Assembly (NCBI GenBank): GCA_002329075.1
Contig: DCXR01000050.1
Location: 1-51,860 of the forward strand
Origin: Candidatus Neomicrothrix sp. UBA2131
GTDB taxonomy: Bacteria; Actinomycetota; Acidimicrobiia; Acidimicrobiales; MedAcidi-G1
Direction: 5' to 3'
Length of the DNA stretch: 51,860 nt
This document shows positions 1 through 8,442 of this stretch, piece by piece. The position numbers and the translations under genes were made by a program. The notes beneath the pieces were generated by a model. That model was not told where the DNA came from. It saw only the letters and a list, made by a program, of their open reading frames with translations, and ran no database searches. Position 1 is the first letter of the stretch, and the number at the start of each line of letters is the position of its first letter.

Positions 1-992
1 CCGGCCTGCACCGACGTGAGTTCGTAGGGCGCCTGCCACGAGGAGAACGCCTTGCGCTTCGTCTTCGACGGCATGATCTTGAGGCCCTGTTGCATGCTGA
101 GGAACGTCGCCCGGTCTCTGGCCGTCCACTCCCATTCGCGCTTCTGGAGCATCGACATGGGGCCTTCGCGGCCGAAGGTGTTGTTGTTGACGGTGGTCTC
201 GATCTGGAAGATCCTGATGCCTGCGTCGCGCAGGACCTTGCCCATCCGCCAGTTGGATGCGTGCAGCGCCGAGTTGTCCTGGTCCATGAAGGAGCGGGAG
301 TTCTCCATGGTGTGGACGTTGTGGTGGTGGCGCAGGCTGGTGTAGCCGGACAGGCCGGTGGCGGTGCTCTTGTGGCCGCCGTCCATGGCCACGAGGTTGA
401 TGTTGACGTAGACGACGAGGTCGCTCTCGGCGGCCCGCCTGTTGAACTGCACGTCTTCGCCGTGGGGGGTCTGGCCGAGGATGACCATGCCGTCGGGGTC
501 CTCGGCATCGTGGTTGTAGAGCCGGCCCGATGGGGCGAAGGCGTCGTAGACGCGGTCGCCGACGGCGTGGCGCAGTTCGTCCTCGGTCATCCGCCGGTGG
601 ATGGCGAGCGCTGCGATGAGGTGCACGTCGTCGACGCCGGCCTCGGCGGCCAGGTCGAGGACCGCTTCGATGACCCGTTGGCGGATGTCGGGGCGTCGCA
701 TGGGCGGCAGGGGCAGCGAGATGTCGTCGAAGGCGATGGTGAGCTTCATGCCTGGCCGCAGCAGGGCCGGGAGCGGTTCGGAGTCGCCGAGTGGGTTCAG
801 CAGCGCCTGGCGGATGGTGCCGTCGGGGTCGACGAGGCCCTCGAGCGGCTCGGCCGGGTAGATCACCCGTGTGCGGTCCGCCGGCAACTTCTCGAGTCGG
901 AAGCCTTCGCCGTGGTGGAACGCGATCGGTGGGCTGGTGCGGTCTACGTCGAGGACGAAGCCGGGTCGGGGGGCGAGGTGGCCGTTGCTCAC
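1..992 (-). CDS. Lactate racemase (LarA/DUF2088) family protein, 3' end outside window
   Basis: Partial gene: N-terminus and about 330 residues are present and the C-terminus runs off the left edge. It begins at a GTG that overlaps the stop of the upstream alcohol dehydrogenase by four bases (GTGA). Recognised from the DUF2088/LarA N-terminal domain: a TIAFDDISLPLPP segment, then LAIHRRMTEDEL (the place of the catalytic His of GxHRxMT in LarA) and DGGHKS followed by LRHHHN, where LarA carries the lysine that binds the nickel-pincer nucleotide cofactor and a downstream His. LarA enzymes racemise or epimerise 2-hydroxy acids. No larB, larC or larE cofactor gene is in the window. Its substrate is probably not lactate given the operon context (acyl reductase, alcohol dehydrogenase), but that is inference. 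Confidence 0.8.
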   Translation of the reverse strand, partial: MSNGHLAPRPGFVLDVDRTSPPIAFHHGEGFRLEKLPADRTRVIYPAEPLEGLVDPDGTIRQALLNPLGDSEPLPALLRPGMKLTIAFDDISLPLPPMRRPDIRQRVIEAVLDLAAEAGVDDVHLIAALAIHRRMTEDELRHAVGDRVYDAFAPSGRLYNHDAEDPDGMVILGQTPHGEDVQFNRRAAESDLVVYVNINLVAMDGGHKSTATGLSGYTSLRHHHNVHTMENSRSFMDQDNSALHASNWRMGKVLRDAGIRIFQIETTVNNNTFGREGPMSMLQKREWEWTARDRATFLSMQQGLKIMPSKTKRKAFSSWQAPYELTSVQA

Positions 993-2215
993 TTGCTCGT
1001 CTCCATGAGTGCTTCTCGTTCCCTTTCGTCGCGTAGGTCGAAGGCCACCTTGACGGCGCCTCGCCGACCGGCGGCTGCGGCGTGTTCGAGCGCTTCGCGG
1101 TAGCGGTGGAGTGGGTAGGTGGCCGACACCAGGCGGCCCAGGTCGGCTGCCCGGACGAGTCCGGCAGCCAGGTCGAAGGTCCGGGCTGTGGTTCCGTCCG
1201 GCAGGGCCTCGGTGCCGTAGGTGTATGCGCCGACCAACTCGATCTCGCGGTGCCAGAGCGGGGTGAGTTCGAGGGTGACCGATGCCGGCATGCCGACGAG
1301 CACGATGCGTCCCCGGGGTCGGGTGACCGCGAGGGCATCGGTGATGCTGGACGACGAGCCCACGCAGTCGATGACCATGTCGGCGCCACCACTGAGCCGA
1401 TCCACGGCGCCGTCGTCACCGGAGAGGCTGACGGCCCGGCTGCCTGTGGCCCGCCGCACCGCCCGGCGGATGCCGTCGGGTTCGACGACCAGGTCGGCGC
1501 CGAGTTCGGCGGCGAGCCGCCGCTGGCCGGGGTAACGGGCGGTGGCGACGATGGTCCGGGGGTTCGTAAAGGTGCGGAGGGCGGCGATCGTGAGCAGCCC
1601 GAGCGTGCCGGCCCCGAGCACCGTGATGACCGAGCCTTCGGTGATGCCGGCAACGAGGGCGGCGTGGACGGCGCAGGCTGTCGGCTCGACCATCACGGCC
1701 GCCTCGTCGCTGAACGAGTCGTCGACGGGGTGCAGTTGGCTGGGGTGGGCGGAGAAGGCGGTGGCCCAGCCGCCTCCCGTGTCGTGGCAGGAGCCGGTCT
1801 GGATACCGGGCTCGAGGTCGCCGAAGGTGGTGTGCTCGCAGTTGCCGAGGTGGCCGCCGGCGCACGGGTCGCATGTGGGGGTCAGGTTGCGGCTGACGCA
1901 TCCCAGCACCGGTTCGAGCACAACCCGGGTGCCGTCGTCGAGGTCGCCCACCACCTCGTGGCCGGGTACGAACGGGAACGACACCAGCGGTTCGAAGTAG
2001 CGGGCCGACCTGCCGTCGATGGTGGCGAGGTCCGATCCACAGATGCCCGACAGCCGGGGCCGGACACGCACCCAGTCGGGGCCGGGGGTGGCCGGTGGCT
2101 CGAGGTCGGCGAGTCGCAGCGGACCGACCGCTGCACCGCCGCCGGGTGTGAGGCTTCCGGCCAGGCGCGCTGCGGCGAAGCGGGGAACGTTCCGGCGGAA
2201 CTGCAGTGCCTTCAT
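989..2215 (-). CDS. Zinc-dependent medium-chain alcohol dehydrogenase
   Basis: A 408-residue MDR-family dehydrogenase expected to interconvert an alcohol and aldehyde or ketone with NAD(P). Visible features are the catalytic zinc motif SGICGSD (about residues 52-58), the GHEVVGD motif, a structural-zinc cysteine cluster (CVSRNLTPTCDPCAGGHLGNC) and the Rossmann glycine motif VLGAGTLGLL in the second half. The ATG (MKALQFRR) overlaps the stop of the upstream reductase/HAD gene by ATGA, and its own stop overlaps the LarA-like gene by GTGA, so the three are co-translated. Substrate unknown; it probably acts on the product of the reductase encoded upstream. Confidence 0.85.
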   Translation of the reverse strand: MKALQFRRNVPRFAAARLAGSLTPGGGAAVGPLRLADLEPPATPGPDWVRVRPRLSGICGSDLATIDGRSARYFEPLVSFPFVPGHEVVGDLDDGTRVVLEPVLGCVSRNLTPTCDPCAGGHLGNCEHTTFGDLEPGIQTGSCHDTGGGWATAFSAHPSQLHPVDDSFSDEAAVMVEPTACAVHAALVAGITEGSVITVLGAGTLGLLTIAALRTFTNPRTIVATARYPGQRRLAAELGADLVVEPDGIRRAVRRATGSRAVSLSGDDGAVDRLSGGADMVIDCVGSSSSITDALAVTRPRGRIVLVGMPASVTLELTPLWHREIELVGAYTYGTEALPDGTTARTFDLAAGLVRAADLGRLVSATYPLHRYREALEHAAAAGRRGAVKVAFDLRDEREREALMETSK

Positions 2216-4542
2216 CGAATTGCGGTCTGTGGCGGGGCGAGGGGCAGGAGCCTCCGGGTCATGCCCGGCGACTTGCGGAAGTCCTCGACCAGCCAGCCGC
2301 GCTTGCGGGCGATCGAGGCGAGGCGGGTCTCGGGATTGACGGCGACGGGAAAGCCGACGGCCTCGAGCATCGGGAGGTCGCTGGCCGAGTCGGCGTAGGC
2401 GATCGACTCGCGGAGGTCGTAGCCGTGTTCGTCGGCGAGGTCGGCCAGCGCCTGGTAGCGGGCCTCGCCGGTGGGGGGCACCGAGGTGAGTTGTCCGTCG
2501 TAGGTGACGCCGTCGTCGCCGAGTTGGGCACACACCACGTCGTCGAAGAGGGGCCTGAGTGGTTCGACCACGAAGTCGAGGGCACCGGTGATGAGCACGG
2601 TGCGGTGTCCGAGTGCCCTGTGTTCGCGAACCCGTCGGATGGCGGCGGGGAACGACCTGGCGAGCAGCAGTTCGTTGACGTGCTCGAGGGAATCCTCGGC
2701 GATCTGGTCGACTGGGGCCCCTTCGTAGCGGCGGTAGAAGTAGCGCAGGAAGTCGCTGCGGTCGAGGCGGTCGAGGGCCAGCAGGCGGGGGGCCTCGGCG
2801 AGTGTCCGCAGCACGAAGCGGGCCCGGTCGCGCTTGTCGAGGTGACGGCTCGCCAGCCACGAGTACGAGGCCACGACGTTGGAGGCGATGAGGGTGTTCT
2901 CGAGGTCGAAGGCGGCGAGGTGCCGGTCGGGGGACAGGATCTGGGAGCGCAGCCGTTCGGAGCGGCCCTGTCCGCCTCGGCTCGGCGGGCGCATTGGTGC
3001 ACGAGCGGCCTTGACCACCGACGGGAGGTGCACCTCGGGCACGTAGCGCTCCCAGTCGATGCCCCGTGGGTCGAAGCAGAACGCAGCCCGGTCGTCGTCG
3101 TCGAGGTGGCCCCACAGGGTGAGGAGCCGTTCCAGGCCGTAGACGGCTTCGCACTCCGCATAGGCGCCGTAGAGATCGACGTAGCCCATGGCCCGGTCGA
3201 CGAGTTCGCGCTTCTCCTCGAGGCGGGCGGCCGTCATGGCGTGTCGGCCCCGTACGGGCAGCACGTCGAAGGCCCTGTGCGCCCTGTCGAGCATGGAGCC
3301 GGCCCGTTCGAGTTGCTGCTTGACACGCCCCCGTCCGGGGAACGACCACTGGGGTACGGAGATGGGTTGGCCGTGTTCGTCGTAGATGGGGTGCTCTGTG
3401 AACCACTCGCGTACAAGGTCGACGAGCTTCCCGTAGCGCAGTGGGTTCTCCGCCCCGGAGGCCACCTGGACGATGTCGCCACCCGGTGGTGCGTCGGGAT
3501 CGGGGCCGCGTGCGGCCACAGCGCAGATGGCGGCGACGACGAAGTCGACGGGGATGACGTCGACGGTGCCCTCGGGGACGCCCGGGAACTCCTTGAGCAG
3601 GCCGCGGGCATACGAGATGATGACTGGTTCGGCCATGCGAAAGCCGCGGATCCAGCCGGGGACGGGTTCGGCCAGGGCCGATTCGATGATCGAGGGGCGC
3701 ACGATGCTGACGGGCACGTCGCCGGCGGATTCGGTCAGGGCGACCTCGCCGAGGGCCTTGGTGTAGGCGTAGGCGTCGGGGAAGCCCAGCGACGAGGCAC
3801 GGGAGCGGCCGGCCTCGGCCATGCGGTCCTCGACCCAGCGGGTTCGGAGCAGTTCGGTCTTGGCTGACAGAGCGGGGACTCCGGCGGCTCCGAGTTCCTT
3901 GTGGGCGTCGCTGCGGAACCCGGCCAGCTTCTCGGGGGTGCGGCTGGCGGTCTCGGTCTCGGATCGTATGCGACGGGCGCTGTCGACCTCGGACCGCCAG
4001 TCGACGTCGACGAAGAACGGGCTCTGGTCGACGGGCTCCTCGGCCGCTGCGCCCCGGCGGCTGCCGGCCACGTAACACGTCGAAACGGCGACGAGGTGGG
4101 GGGTGATGCCGAGGCCCCTGAGTGTCTCGACGATTCGCACTGAGCCCAGCAGGTTGATCTCGACGGCCTGGTCGAGTGGCGAGTCGAAGTTGACGATCGC
4201 CGCAGAATGGATGAACAGGTCGCAGCCGGAGAGGGCGGCACGGCCCTCGTCGTCCAGGCCGAGGCCGTCATCGGTGACGTCACCGGCGACGGCGGTGATC
4301 CGTCGGGCTGCCATCTCCTCGAAGGCCTCCTTGCCGAGTTCGGACCGGAGGCGGTCGAAGGCGTCGTTGTGGAGGATGTCGCGACTGACCCGACGTTCGG
4401 CGCCGCGTCGGCCGGGTCGCACGATGAGGACCAACTCGCAGTCGGGGACGCTGCGGAGGATCCGTTCGACGAGTGCGGTGCCGAGGAAGCCGGTGCTTCC
4501 GGTGATGGCGATGCGGTGCCCGGCGAGCGTTTCGGCGATCAT
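2212..4542 (-). CDS. Fatty acyl-CoA reductase-like SDR fused to HAD-IB phosphatase-like domain
   Basis: A 776-residue two-domain protein. Residues about 1-400 form an extended SDR/NAD_binding_4 (male-sterility) domain with the nucleotide motif TGSTGFLG near residue 14 and the catalytic YAYTK near residue 257; this family reduces acyl thioesters to aldehyde or alcohol. From about residue 545 follows a HAD-IB hydrolase: motif I is FDLENTL, motif II VLITGALDF and motif IV YADSASDLPML. Motif I has Glu where HAD phosphatases normally have the second Asp (DxD), so phosphatase activity may be altered. It is the first gene of the operon running to the LarA homolog. Fusions of this type occur in other actinobacteria; the physiological substrate is not evident from sequence. 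Confidence 0.8.
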   Translation of the reverse strand: MIAETLAGHRIAITGSTGFLGTALVERILRSVPDCELVLIVRPGRRGAERRVSRDILHNDAFDRLRSELGKEAFEEMAARRITAVAGDVTDDGLGLDDEGRAALSGCDLFIHSAAIVNFDSPLDQAVEINLLGSVRIVETLRGLGITPHLVAVSTCYVAGSRRGAAAEEPVDQSPFFVDVDWRSEVDSARRIRSETETASRTPEKLAGFRSDAHKELGAAGVPALSAKTELLRTRWVEDRMAEAGRSRASSLGFPDAYAYTKALGEVALTESAGDVPVSIVRPSIIESALAEPVPGWIRGFRMAEPVIISYARGLLKEFPGVPEGTVDVIPVDFVVAAICAVAARGPDPDAPPGGDIVQVASGAENPLRYGKLVDLVREWFTEHPIYDEHGQPISVPQWSFPGRGRVKQQLERAGSMLDRAHRAFDVLPVRGRHAMTAARLEEKRELVDRAMGYVDLYGAYAECEAVYGLERLLTLWGHLDDDDRAAFCFDPRGIDWERYVPEVHLPSVVKAARAPMRPPSRGGQGRSERLRSQILSPDRHLAAFDLENTLIASNVVASYSWLASRHLDKRDRARFVLRTLAEAPRLLALDRLDRSDFLRYFYRRYEGAPVDQIAEDSLEHVNELLLARSFPAAIRRVREHRALGHRTVLITGALDFVVEPLRPLFDDVVCAQLGDDGVTYDGQLTSVPPTGEARYQALADLADEHGYDLRESIAYADSASDLPMLEAVGFPVAVNPETRLASIARKRGWLVEDFRKSPGMTRRLLPLAPPQTAIR

Positions 4543-4553
4543 GGCCTTCTTTC

Positions 4554-4588
4554 TACCAGATGGTCAGGGGACTTACCAGATGGTCAGG
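4554..4588. promoter_or_regulatory. Duplicated TetR-type operator between reductase operon and tetR
   Basis: The 15-mer TACCAGATGGTCAGG occurs twice, at 4554-4568 and 4574-4588, exactly 20 bp apart (about two helical turns). Each copy contains the inverted repeat ACCA-GA-TGGT, the usual size and style of a TetR-family operator. The pair fills the 66-bp gap between two divergent start codons, so the adjacent TetR protein probably represses both its own gene and the reductase operon. Confidence 0.7.
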
Positions 4589-4608
4589 AAAAGGACTACG
4601 GTGCAGGT

Positions 4609-5271
4609 ATGCCTGATACGACGACGATCCGGGACACGGTGCGCGACACCGTGCGCGGCGCCGGTCGCTCCTCTGGAAAGGGCGCCGAGACCCGGGAGCG
4701 CATCCTCGACGCCGCCCTCGAGTCGTTCGGCACGATCGGCTACGACGGCACGTCGCTCGACGACCTGGCGGCCGGCCTCGGGATCCGCAAGCAGACGATC
4801 CTCTACCACTACGTCAGCAAGCGGGGCCTGCTGGGCGCCGTCGTGGACCGCAGCGCCGCCGACCTCAACGTCGCACTCCTCGAGGTACTCGAGGGCGAGG
4901 CCACCGACTGGGAGCGGGTGGAGGCCCTGGTGCGCTCCGTATTCCGTGTGGCGCTCGAACAGCCGCTGCTGATGGGCCTGCTGCGCGAGGTGTCCCGACC
5001 GGGATCGCCGGCGGCGCCCCGCCTCAAGGGCGCCATGGGGCCCCTCATGGACCGGGCACAGGCGTGGATGGAGCGCGAAATGGACGCCGGCCGGATGCGC
5101 CGCACCGACGCCCAGTTGGTCCTGATCAGCGCCTACTCGACTGTCGTGGGCCTCGCCACCGAGATCGAGGTCCTGCGTGCCGCCGGCCTCGAGCCGACGA
5201 TGCGTACCGTGGCGACCCGTCGCCGTGAGCTCCTGCGGTTCCTGCGCGCCTCCCTCGACCCCCAACGCTGA
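4609..5271 (+). CDS. TetR/AcrR family transcriptional regulator
   Basis: A 220-residue regulator. After a charged N-terminal extension comes a typical TetR helix-turn-helix (ETRERILDAALESFGTIGY...TSLDDLAAGLGIRKQTILYHY, about residues 27-72), followed by an all-helical ligand-binding domain. The start is the ATG at 4609, just downstream of the duplicated operator; the reading frame is open further upstream, but that part would run into the divergent gene. It is transcribed away from the reductase/ADH/LarA operon, a classic arrangement for a local repressor whose ligand is a substrate or product of that operon, possibly an acyl-CoA. Confidence 0.88.
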   Translation: MPDTTTIRDTVRDTVRGAGRSSGKGAETRERILDAALESFGTIGYDGTSLDDLAAGLGIRKQTILYHYVSKRGLLGAVVDRSAADLNVALLEVLEGEATDWERVEALVRSVFRVALEQPLLMGLLREVSRPGSPAAPRLKGAMGPLMDRAQAWMEREMDAGRMRRTDAQLVLISAYSTVVGLATEIEVLRAAGLEPTMRTVATRRRELLRFLRASLDPQR

Positions 5272-5301
5272 GCAGAAGGTCGGATCCCTGGCGAGAGCGC
5301 C

Positions 5302-6408
5302 TCAGCGGCGGGTGTTGCGGCGCCTGCGGCCGTGGCGCTCGACGGCGAGGTCGACCAGGCGGTCGACGAGGGCCGGGTACGACAGGCCCGCCTTCTGCCA
5401 GAGCCGGGGATACATCGATATCGGGGTGAAGCCCGGGATCGTGTTGACCTCGTTGAGGACCGGGCCCCGACCGTCGTCGGCCAGAAAGAAGTCGACCCTC
5501 GCCATGCCCGAGCAGCGCAGCGCCACGAAGGCCCGTGCGGCGAGTTCCTGGAAGCGGACTGCGATCTCCGGGTCGAGGTCCGGGTCGTCGACCAGTTCGG
5601 CGGAGTCGGTCTCGTACTTGTCGGCGTAGTCGTAGAACTCGGCACCGGGACGGATCTCGCCTGGACCCGAAACCTGCGGCACCCGGTCACCGAGCACCGC
5701 CAACTCGATCTCGCGACCGGAGATCGCCTCCTCGACGATGATCCACTCGTCGTAGGAGGCGGCGGTCGCCAGGGCCGCTTCGAGGGTGGCGGCGTTGGTG
5801 GCCTTAGACACTCCGATCGACGATCCCAGGTTGGCGGGCTTGACGAACACGATCGGGCCCAGGTCGGTGAGCAGCGAGTCGAGGAGGACGTCGAGGGACT
5901 CGCTGCCGGTGGCGCCGATGTCGTGGGCGTGGAGGCCCCGGTAGCGGGCCTGGGGCAGGTCGTGCTGGGTGAGCACCTCCCTGGCGGCCAGCTTGTCCAT
6001 CGCCAGCGACGAGCTCAACACACCGGCGCCCACGTACGGCACGTCGGCCAACTCGAGCAGGCCCTGGACAGTGCCGTCCTCTCCCAGCGGCCCGTGCAGC
6101 AGGGGGAACACGACCACGGGTCCGGCGGCCGACAGTTCGGCGAGGCGGGGGAGTGGATCCCAGGCGGGTCCGGTCGGGTCGAGTGCCTCGGGCAGGTCGC
6201 CGGCGGCGTGGGCGGCGGTTGCGGCCTCGGCCAGGGACCAGCGACCGTCGGTGTCGATGCCCACCGGGATGATGTCGTAGCGGTCGGCATCGACGGCTGC
6301 GAGCACGTGGCGTGCCGACACGCAGGAGACATCGTGCTCGGCGCTGCGTCCCCCGAACAGGAGAACGAGCGTGCGCCGGTCCTGGGCGCCATCGGAACCA
6401 TTCGACAT
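5302..6408 (-). CDS. ddl: D-alanine--D-alanine ligase
   Basis: A 368-residue ATP-grasp ligase that joins two D-alanines for peptidoglycan synthesis in the cytoplasm. Clear family motifs are LLFGGRSAEHDVS at the N-terminus, HGPLGEDGTVQGLLE, VPYVGAGVLSSSLAMDK, the ATP-binding VKPANLGSSIGV and the metal-binding C-terminal LNEVNTIPGFTP. It is divergent from murF across a 73-bp gap; the two enzymes make and then use D-Ala-D-Ala, so shared regulation is plausible. Length is normal for the family. Confidence 0.96.
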   Translation of the reverse strand: MSNGSDGAQDRRTLVLLFGGRSAEHDVSCVSARHVLAAVDADRYDIIPVGIDTDGRWSLAEAATAAHAAGDLPEALDPTGPAWDPLPRLAELSAAGPVVVFPLLHGPLGEDGTVQGLLELADVPYVGAGVLSSSLAMDKLAAREVLTQHDLPQARYRGLHAHDIGATGSESLDVLLDSLLTDLGPIVFVKPANLGSSIGVSKATNAATLEAALATAASYDEWIIVEEAISGREIELAVLGDRVPQVSGPGEIRPGAEFYDYADKYETDSAELVDDPDLDPEIAVRFQELAARAFVALRCSGMARVDFFLADDGRGPVLNEVNTIPGFTPISMYPRLWQKAGLSYPALVDRLVDLAVERHGRRRRNTRR

Positions 6409-6481
6409 GGGCAGATCGTACGGCCGGGCCGCCTGGGCAAGGTGGCACCTCCGGCGGGTCCCGGGCTGGGAGACTCACCCC

Positions 6482-7780
6482 ATGCGATTTCAGGCCTCGC
6501 AGGTGGCCACCGCCATTGGCGGCGAACTCGTCGGGGCCGACATCTGGTTCGACGGCGCCACCCAGGACTCGCGTGTGGTCACGCCCGGATGCCTGTTCGT
6601 GCCGATCGTCGCCGAGCGCGACGGCCACGAGTTCATCGCAGCGGCCCTCGATGCCGGTGCCGCCGGCTACCTGACTGAGAGAGAGCCCGGTCCTGGTACG
6701 GCGATACGGGTGGCGGACACCGGTGCCGCCCTCCTTGCCCTTGGTACTGCAGCCCGTGGCTCGCTGCCGGGGCCGGTCGTCGGCATCACCGGCTCGGTCG
6801 GCAAGACATCGGTCAAGGACCTGGCCCGGTCGGTGCTTGTCCGCCGGGGTCCGGTCCACGCCAGCCACCGGTCCTTCAACAACGAGATCGGCGTGCCGCT
6901 GACACTTCTCGGCGCACAGGAAGATGCAGCAATCGTGGTCGAGATCGGCGCCCGCCATGTCGGCGACATCGCCAGACTTTGCGAGGTGGCCCGCCCGGAC
7001 ATCGGCGTGCTGACCACGGTGGCCGTCGCCCACACCGGCGAGTTCGGCTCGCTCGAGGCCGTGGCACGGACCAAGGGCGAACTGTTCGACGCCCTGCCGC
7101 CCGACGGCTGTGCGGTGGTCAACGCCGACGTTCCCGAGGTCGTAGCACAGGCGTCCCGCGCTCGCTCCCGGGTCCTCACGTTCGGTGACGTCGGCGAGAT
7201 CAGGGCCCGCGACGTCATGCTCGACGACGACCTGCGGGCCTCGTTCCGCCTGGAGTCGCCGTGGGGCCGGACCGAGGTGCGGCTGTCGGTCCACGGTGCC
7301 CACATGGTTCCCAACGCCCTCGCTGCTGCGTCCGTGGGCCTGGTGCTCGACATGCCCCTTGCCGACGTGGCGGTCGGCCTTGCCGAGGGCGACGCCTCGC
7401 CGTGGCGCATGGCGCTCGGCACGACGCCGTCGGGCCTGCGGGTCCTCAACGACGCCTACAACGCCAACCCGGCTTCGACGGTGGCGGCGCTCGACTCCCT
7501 GGCCGCCCTGACGGTCGCCGGTCGACGGGTGGCGGTGCTGGGCCTCATGGCCGAACTGGGGGAGCAGGCGGTCGACGAGCACCTGGCCATTGCACGGCGG
7601 ACCGTCGACCTGGGCATCGAGTTGGTGGCCGTCGGCACCGACCTCTATGGCATCGAGCCCATGGCAGATGTCGATGCTGCCCATGCCGCGCTCGACCTCG
7701 GCGCCGGGGACGCCGTGCTGGTCAAGGGCAGCCGGGTGGCCGGCCTGGAGGTGCTCGCCGAACGACTCCTTGGCGGGTGA
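6482..7780 (+). CDS. murF: UDP-N-acetylmuramoyl-tripeptide--D-alanyl-D-alanine ligase
   Basis: A 432-residue Mur ligase adding D-Ala-D-Ala to the UDP-MurNAc tripeptide. It shows the N-terminal Mur ligase domain (ATQDSRVVTPGCLFV), the ATP P-loop GITGSVGKTSVK, the central RSFNNEIGVPLTLL segment typical of MurF and the C-terminal NDAYNANPAST motif. The ATG at 6482 (MRFQASQVA) is chosen because upstream in-frame codons would extend into the divergent ddl gene and lack family similarity. Convergent with the zinc-ribbon gene that follows. Confidence 0.95.
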   Translation: MRFQASQVATAIGGELVGADIWFDGATQDSRVVTPGCLFVPIVAERDGHEFIAAALDAGAAGYLTEREPGPGTAIRVADTGAALLALGTAARGSLPGPVVGITGSVGKTSVKDLARSVLVRRGPVHASHRSFNNEIGVPLTLLGAQEDAAIVVEIGARHVGDIARLCEVARPDIGVLTTVAVAHTGEFGSLEAVARTKGELFDALPPDGCAVVNADVPEVVAQASRARSRVLTFGDVGEIRARDVMLDDDLRASFRLESPWGRTEVRLSVHGAHMVPNALAAASVGLVLDMPLADVAVGLAEGDASPWRMALGTTPSGLRVLNDAYNANPASTVAALDSLAALTVAGRRVAVLGLMAELGEQAVDEHLAIARRTVDLGIELVAVGTDLYGIEPMADVDAAHAALDLGAGDAVLVKGSRVAGLEVLAERLLGG

Positions 7781-7810
7781 CCGGCGGGTTGGCCGTCGCC
7801 TGAGCCCGGG

Positions 7811-8143
7811 TCAGTGGGGGTCGAAGGGAAGTTCGTCAGGGGCCAGCGGGGTGTTCGACCGGTTCCACACGGCCAACTGTTCCGCATCGCATTCCCGGCA
7901 GAGGTATACGACCTGCATCGACTGGATAGACAGTTGCGTGCCCCGCGACTTGTCGACGATCGAGCGCAGGGCACCCCGTACGTCCTCGGATCCGCAGGTG
8001 GGGCAGCGGGGCGTGAGGTCGCGTTCCCACACCAGCCCGCAGGCGCCGCACGTGACGGTGATGGTCTCGTTGCCAGGGCCACCCCGTCGGTCGCCCGACA
8101 GGTCCTCGTCCTCGCCGCAGCCCGGGCACTCGATCACGCTCAC
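7811..8143 (-). CDS. Zinc-ribbon protein of unknown function
   Basis: A 110-residue protein starting at GTG (VSVIECPGCGED). It has three CxxC pairs: CPGC near the N-terminus, CGAC and CPTC in the middle, and a CREC pair near residue 85, suggesting one or two zinc ribbons or rubredoxin-like knuckles. No enzymatic motif is seen. It is divergent from the small J-domain gene with only about 30 bp between the starts, so the two may share a promoter region. Function unknown; nucleic-acid or protein binding is the usual role of such ribbons. Confidence 0.65.
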   Translation of the reverse strand: MSVIECPGCGEDEDLSGDRRGGPGNETITVTCGACGLVWERDLTPRCPTCGSEDVRGALRSIVDKSRGTQLSIQSMQVVYLCRECDAEQLAVWNRSNTPLAPDELPFDPH

Positions 8144-8172
8144 CGGGAGCAACCGTAGCCACGCTCGAAGGG

Positions 8173-8439
8173 TTGCCGGGTGCCGACCACTACCGCACGT
8201 TCGGCGTGCCACAGCACGCCCCTGCCGGACAGATCCCTGCTGCATACCGTGCCCCGGCCCGCTTCCACCATCCGGACCTGGCCACCGACCCGGCAGGGCA
8301 TCGCATGGCGGCCGTCAACGGTGCCTGGCACGTGCTGGGCGATCCGACCCGTCGAACGGAGCACGACCTCACCCTGCGGCCACCGCCGTCACGGCCGGCG
8401 CCGGAGCCCGGGTACCGCTCTGAGGCCCTCCAGGGCTGA
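8173..8439 (+). CDS. Small J-domain (DnaJ-like) protein
   Basis: An 88-residue protein made almost entirely of a J domain: DHYRTFGV at the start, helix II AAYRAPARFHHPDL containing the essential HPD tripeptide, and helix III/IV AAVNGAWHVLGDPTRRTEHD. J domains stimulate the ATPase of Hsp70 (DnaK). No zinc-finger or C-terminal substrate domain is present, so it is a stand-alone co-chaperone-like module. The only start that keeps the whole domain is TTG at 8173; no ATG or GTG lies just upstream in frame. It ends three bases before the convergent cupredoxin gene. Confidence 0.65.
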   Translation: MPGADHYRTFGVPQHAPAGQIPAAYRAPARFHHPDLATDPAGHRMAAVNGAWHVLGDPTRRTEHDLTLRPPPSRPAPEPGYRSEALQG

Positions 8440-8442
8440 GGG

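Noticed and set aside
90..1103. 337-codon plus-strand open frame at the left end
   Set aside because: It is the antisense shadow of the LarA-like gene. Its product is Val/Gly/Glu-rich without motifs, whereas the minus strand gives recognisable LarA motifs.
989..4078. Very long minus-strand frame (1029 codons) covering two genes
   Set aside because: Only its last 408 codons encode the alcohol dehydrogenase; the earlier part is Arg/Pro-rich shadow of the reductase/HAD gene in another frame.
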